Assembly: GCA_023249835.1 (NCBI GenBank)
Contig: JAHFBY010000086.1
Coordinates: 1 to 7,083 of the forward strand
Direction: 5' to 3'
DNA: 7,083 nucleotides
Source of the DNA: Elusimicrobiota bacterium
GTDB taxonomy: Bacteria; Elusimicrobiota; Elusimicrobia; 2-02-FULL-39-32
Shown here: positions 5,341 to 7,083 of the stretch, piece after piece
How positions within the stretch are numbered: position 1 is the stretch's first letter
Layout: every line of letters starts with the position of its first letter
Notes under the pieces: generated by a model
Database searches by the model: none
Told to the model about the DNA's origin: nothing
What the model saw: the letters and a program-made list of their open reading frames with translations, nothing else
Position numbers and translations under genes: made by a program

Positions 5341-7083
5341 TCACTGTTGGACTGCTAAGCTTTGATCACTCTCTAGAAGGCCGGCAATAGGTTCAGGCTC
5401 TACACTATCAGATGGATCAAGCAGCTCTAGAACTGTCGGGTCAGGTTGCGCAGGATTGTCACGATTAAAACCGTTGGAACCAAAATTCGATAACTGATAG
5501 GATCGCACATTCGGAACAAGAGCTCCACCGCTTTTTTTTCCTCTCTTTTTCTTTCTCCGGATAGACGGTTCGCTTAAGATATCACGCAACAGCGATTGCA
5601 GAATACTAAATTGGTTAAAGAATCGCTCCAACTGTTGAAAATAGCTTTCAAAATGCACTGAAGCCTCTCCTTTTACGCCCTCCCAGATTTCCTTAAGAGC
5701 GCGCAAATCTTCCTGCAGCCCGGCCAATCGACTGCGCATATCAGGCCAGGATAGCGGGTTGTCCAGGAGTTCCGGATAGCCGTAGACATTGCAAAGCTCA
5801 TGGACCGAAAGTTCAAAGCTGCGCGCAAGGCGGTTCATCTTTACTAAGGACCAGACTGCCCGGCGTTTCCCAAAACGTTGAGTTGAGGCGTCCTGGCCCA
5901 AATCATCCCCTGAACCTTCAACAACTGCCGGAAGGCTGGAAACGAAGTAGGATCTAAACACCTCTTTTAAATATTTTTCTACTTTTTGGAATTCCTCTGG
6001 ATCCGCAACTTCTAATAGCTCAGCCGCAACGTTACCGGTAAATTTATATAATCCGTTCCATAAAATATGCGAATAGGCGATTAAGGCAAAGAGAAGTTCG
6101 TTCCCCTGTGTAATAACAGGCTGACCCTTGCTAGGGTCCACACTCGCTATAGTATTAATAACCTCAGAAAGATCGACTAAAGTTTTGCTCTCCGGTGCAA
6201 GGTTTTTCAGTTCAGCAAGAGAGCGAATCCATAAAACCGAATCGGGCTTATAGTTTCTTACGAGGTAAAATATTAGGTGCACAGTTTGAGCCGCACTATA
6301 ATTGAGCAGTATCTCATTTTTTCTTGACCGGCTCTGCAAGGGATCGTCCGTTTGGCGGAGCAAGGCGAGATTGGCGCGATATATGCGCACAAATGGATTA
6401 TCGCCTACCCACAGACCAAACCGATCTTCCATTCTATTATCTTCAAAATGCTTGCGTTCACGCTCATGGATGCGCGCAAAAACATCTGTGGAAGCTTTGT
6501 TATCTAAAGCGATCGTAAACAGATCATGCAGAGCGCAAAGGTGTGTTAAATCCAACTCCATATCTTTTTTAATTCGATCGAAAAAATTGGAATCGTTACT
6601 GCCCATGGATTGTCCATCGTTCAGTTGGAGTTCCCCCTGGATGTAACGCAGCGCAGCGCTGTGTAAAAGTTCCCAATAATAGACTAAAGCAAAAAATCGT
6701 GTCAACCGCGCCCGTTGGACAGACAAGGTCCCATCATTTAAGTTAGAAACCATTGTCTCGGTTACAAATTGCAAATAAAATTTGCGCGCAAAAAGAAGCT
6801 CATTATAAACGTAATAAGTGGCAAAATCTATATTCATGACATAATTAAATGGCCCATTCAATTCATCTGCGTTCCCATTTTTACAATATTCCGTGACCAT
6901 CCCTTTGCAGAGCCGATGGAGGGACTGCCCAAGGCTCTGCAACTCTTTTGTTGCCATGCCTAAAACACCTTCTTTATCAGGAGTTTTGGATTTTTCTATC
7001 AAATCTTTTGCTTTCATGATACACTTGCGCGCGGTCGCTAGTTCAAGCAAGAAGGGGTCAGATGTTTGTCTTGAAAAGAGCGG
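5341..7083 (-). CDS. Large helical protein of unknown function, N-terminus beyond the right window edge
   Basis: I do not recognise this protein. The frame runs without a stop from the right edge to TGA at 5341-5343: 580 residues visible. A TTG at 7050 and an ATG at 7017 are possible starts, but neither has a ribosome site and in-frame codons continue to the edge, so the gene probably begins outside. Counting from the TTG, the chain looks soluble and mostly alpha-helical, with aromatic-rich helices (NYVMNIDFATYYVYNELLF, 69-87), a charged stretch HERERKHFEDNRMEDRFG (195-212) and a WNGLYKF segment (331-337). No signal peptide or convincing membrane span is visible. A possible coiled coil lies at about 437-495. 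It is followed by a basic patch RRKKKRGKKSGG (498-509) and an acidic, Pro-rich, probably disordered tail (530-569). It might be a scaffold or the C-terminal part of a larger protein. The coding call rests on 1.7 kb without a stop and plausible protein composition. Confidence 0.75.
   Translation of the reverse strand, partial: PLFSRQTSDPFLLELATARKCIMKAKDLIEKSKTPDKEGVLGMATKELQSLGQSLHRLCKGMVTEYCKNGNADELNGPFNYVMNIDFATYYVYNELLFARKFYLQFVTETMVSNLNDGTLSVQRARLTRFFALVYYWELLHSAALRYIQGELQLNDGQSMGSNDSNFFDRIKKDMELDLTHLCALHDLFTIALDNKASTDVFARIHERERKHFEDNRMEDRFGLWVGDNPFVRIYRANLALLRQTDDPLQSRSRKNEILLNYSAAQTVHLIFYLVRNYKPDSVLWIRSLAELKNLAPESKTLVDLSEVINTIASVDPSKGQPVITQGNELLFALIAYSHILWNGLYKFTGNVAAELLEVADPEEFQKVEKYLKEVFRSYFVSSLPAVVEGSGDDLGQDASTQRFGKRRAVWSLVKMNRLARSFELSVHELCNVYGYPELLDNPLSWPDMRSRLAGLQEDLRALKEIWEGVKGEASVHFESYFQQLERFFNQFSILQSLLRDILSEPSIRRKKKRGKKSGGALVPNVRSYQLSNFGSNGFNRDNPAQPDPTVLELLDPSDSVEPEPIAGLLESDQSLAVQQ

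Noticed and set aside
7015..7050. TTG at 7050 or ATG at 7017 as the real start of the unknown protein.
   Set aside because: Neither has a ribosome site, and the reading frame continues without a stop for the remaining 11 codons to the edge, so the start was left open.

Overview
The window is gene-dense bacterial DNA with seven protein-coding genes and no RNA gene, IS element or CRISPR array that I can see. The left two thirds (1-4535, + strand) is one tightly packed unit. It holds the 3' part of dnaK (cut by the window edge), dnaJ, the 16S rRNA methyltransferase gene rsmE, and a type III polyketide synthase-like (chalcone/stilbene synthase fold) gene whose start codon overlaps the rsmE stop. 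The dnaK-dnaJ-rsmE order is a classic heat-shock arrangement in many bacteria. The polyketide synthase at its end is the unexpected passenger.

The right third (4556-7083) is all on the - strand and converges on the chaperone unit with only 20 bases between stop codons. Reading leftward, it begins with a long helical protein of unknown function whose reading frame stays open through the right window edge, so its true start is probably outside. A 99-base AT-rich gap carrying a good sigma70-type promoter follows. Next is a two-gene MntA/HepT-type module: a minimal nucleotidyltransferase (GS-X10-DxD) and a HEPN-fold partner with an RX4HXY motif. This pair resembles known toxin-antitoxin systems in which the nucleotidyltransferase AMPylates the HEPN toxin. 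By hand counts on four lines, the hepT region is clearly more AT-rich (about 28-45% G+C per line) than a sampled dnaJ line (about 60%), which fits horizontal acquisition.

The organism is a bacterium with a standard DnaK/DnaJ system. I cannot place it firmly. Moderate G+C, a type III polyketide synthase coupled to housekeeping genes and a large unclassifiable helical protein would suit an uncultivated lineage such as Omnitrophota or a relative, but that is a guess.

Functionally, DnaK and DnaJ form the Hsp70 folding machine and RsmE modifies the ribosomal decoding region. The polyketide synthase would make a small aromatic or pyrone lipid-type product and may be co-expressed with them. The MntA/HepT pair is an independent stress or defence-type module. 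No gene-free stretch exceeds 300 bases.
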